Positions 7,947 through 8,377 of a stretch of DNA of 8,377 nt are shown here, one piece after another. A program made the translations under genes and the position numbers. The DNA is taken from positions 1 through 8,377 of the forward strand of contig JABDMQ010000025.1 of assembly GCA_013001365.1 (NCBI GenBank), written 5' to 3'. The DNA is from Flavobacteriaceae bacterium (GTDB lineage Bacteria; Bacteroidota; Bacteroidia; Flavobacteriales; Flavobacteriaceae). The notes under the pieces were generated by a model. The model worked only from the letters and a program-made list of their open reading frames with translations. It was not told where the DNA came from and did not search any database. How positions within the stretch are numbered: the stretch's first letter is position 1; each line of letters starts with the position of its first letter.

Positions 7947-8236
7947 GTTTTTTGGCATTTAGTTTAAAGCCAGAAGCATATGGCCATAAACTAATGCGCT
8001 TTCACGACTCACTTCCAACCCTTTCGGCTTGGAGAGTTCAAACAAACGCTCAATCGCTAATGCATTAATTAAATGATCACTACTTTATAATAAGGATGAT
8101 CTCCGAGCTGTTTTATTCATTCATTAGTGCCAAGGGGTTTACAGTTTTTACAGATAAGTAATAATGTTCTTTTAACTGACTATAAATCAATCAACTAAAA
8201 AAGAATGAAATTACTTCAATATTTTTATTCTAAACC
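7947..8236. other. Intergenic region without a convincing gene
   Basis: This stretch holds no reading frame I would call a functional gene on either strand. It contains a weak bulged hairpin just after the porin stop (7953-7972, TGGC-A-TTT against AAAGCCA, no T-run following), a compound hairpin at 8006-8038, and three minus-strand open segments that may be remnants of a decayed gene. From about 8190 it becomes strongly A+T-rich, which suits an upstream activating region for the promoter at 8237-8267. Confidence 0.6.
7959..8190 (-). pseudogene. Possible remnant of a decayed minus-strand gene
   Basis: Three consecutive minus-strand open segments in different frames read like ordinary protein. 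Starting upstream on that strand, 8190-8116 encodes a segment ending HYYLSVKTVNPLALMNE. Then 8116-8072 encodes IKQLGDHPYYKVVII. Then 8084-7962 encodes 41 residues including ALAIERLFELSKPKGLEVS and ESALVYGHMLLALN, ending at a TAA (7961-7959). Each segment is cut by a stop near where the next begins, as expected for accumulated frameshifts. No family is recognised and there is no intact start. Open stretches this short are common by chance in A+T-rich DNA, so this is tentative. Confidence 0.2.
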
Positions 8237-8267
8237 TTGTAGGATTTAATAGTTAGTTTTATATTTG
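8237..8267 (+). promoter_or_regulatory. Strong Bacteroidota promoter, probably for an rRNA operon
   Basis: The -33 TTG is at 8237-8239 and the -7 element TATATTTG, a perfect TAnnTTTG match, is at 8260-8267, with 20 bases between them. Upstream (about 8197-8234) is very A+T-rich with A and T tracts, like an UP-type region. Transcription should start within about ten bases downstream, at the GCACCCGC segment. No protein start follows; the downstream sequence is structured leader, which points to a stable RNA. Confidence 0.8.
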
Positions 8268-8377
8268 CACCCGCTTTGTACTTCAGAGCGGAATATAAGT
8301 AAAAGAAAACGTTCATAGACATATTGAATTGACAGCGTAAGCGATGGCTGGAAACGGTCATTGCGAACAGAGAATAG
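8268..8377 (+). ncRNA. Probable 5' leader of a 16S rRNA operon, cut by the window edge
   Basis: The transcript would begin with a hairpin (8271-8278 CCGCTTTG against 8284-8291 CAGAGCGG, loop TACTT). It continues through GTTCATAGACATATTG (8311-8326) and TTGACAGC (8329-8336), which resemble the segment I associate with 16S leaders of Flavobacteriia. A 10-bp stem with a GAAA tetraloop then spans 8341-8364. The mature 16S start (a form of AGAGTTTGATC) is not reached, so the identity rests on leader resemblance plus the promoter. A different stable RNA is possible. Confidence 0.6.

Noticed and set aside
7614..7958. 114-codon minus-strand and 81-codon plus-strand open frames at the end of the porin gene
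   Set aside because: Both shadow the porin C-terminus, which is clearly coding in its own frame. The similar overlaps at 6679-6963 and 6690-6932 fail for the same reason.
7953..7972. Hairpin TGGC-A-TTT / AAAGCCA as the porin terminator
   Set aside because: It has a bulge, a short stem and no T-run downstream on either strand, so it is too weak to call.
8001..8060. tRNA-like GAGTTCAAAC segment
   Set aside because: It looks briefly like a T-arm, but no acceptor, D-arm or anticodon stem can be built around it.
8305..8377. Start of the 16S rRNA gene itself
   Set aside because: The conserved 16S beginning is not present before the window ends; only leader-like sequence is seen.
1..8377. CRISPR arrays, insertion sequences, integrase sites or phage genes
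   Set aside because: No spaced direct repeats, terminal inverted repeats, transposase motifs or phage-type genes were seen on either strand.

Overview
This window looks like chromosomal DNA of a Bacteroidota bacterium, most likely class Flavobacteriia. The evidence is a SusC/SusD outer-membrane pair, lipoproteins with short lipobox signal peptides, A-rich start regions without Shine-Dalgarno motifs, Bacteroidota promoters of the TTG-N20-TAnnTTTG type, and a porin of the flavobacterial Porin_10 type. Every confident gene is on the + strand.

Bases 1-5861 hold an operon-like cluster. It starts with a SusC/RagA TonB-dependent transporter whose N-terminus lies off the left edge. Four bases later comes a SusD/RagB surface lipoprotein, and 12 bases after that a lipoprotein of unknown family. 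A second such lipoprotein follows, overlapping the first by one base. A strong intrinsic terminator at 5888-5918 closes the unit. By family knowledge, SusC is the outer-membrane channel powered by TonB, SusD is the lid that captures ligand, and the two lipoproteins hold the position of SusE/SusF-like accessory binding proteins. They look like diverged tandem paralogues of each other. No hydrolase, lyase, sulfatase or regulator is visible, so the ligand cannot be named.

Bases 5919-7946 hold a separate transcription unit: a TAnnTTTG promoter element 18 bases before the start codon, then a full-length secreted beta-barrel protein of the Porin_10 type.

Bases 7947-8377 have no convincing gene. 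The left half contains hairpin-forming DNA and three consecutive minus-strand open segments in different frames that read like pieces of one decayed protein (speculative). The right end has a very good promoter (8237-8267). It is followed by a hairpin at the expected transcript start, a GTTCATAGACATATTG segment of the kind found in Bacteroidota rRNA leaders, and a 10-bp stem closed by a GAAA tetraloop. I read this as the promoter and 5' leader of an rRNA operon whose 16S gene begins just past the right edge.

Nothing here is clearly a new system. The least-described parts are the paired lipoproteins, the structured rRNA-type leader and the possible gene remnant.
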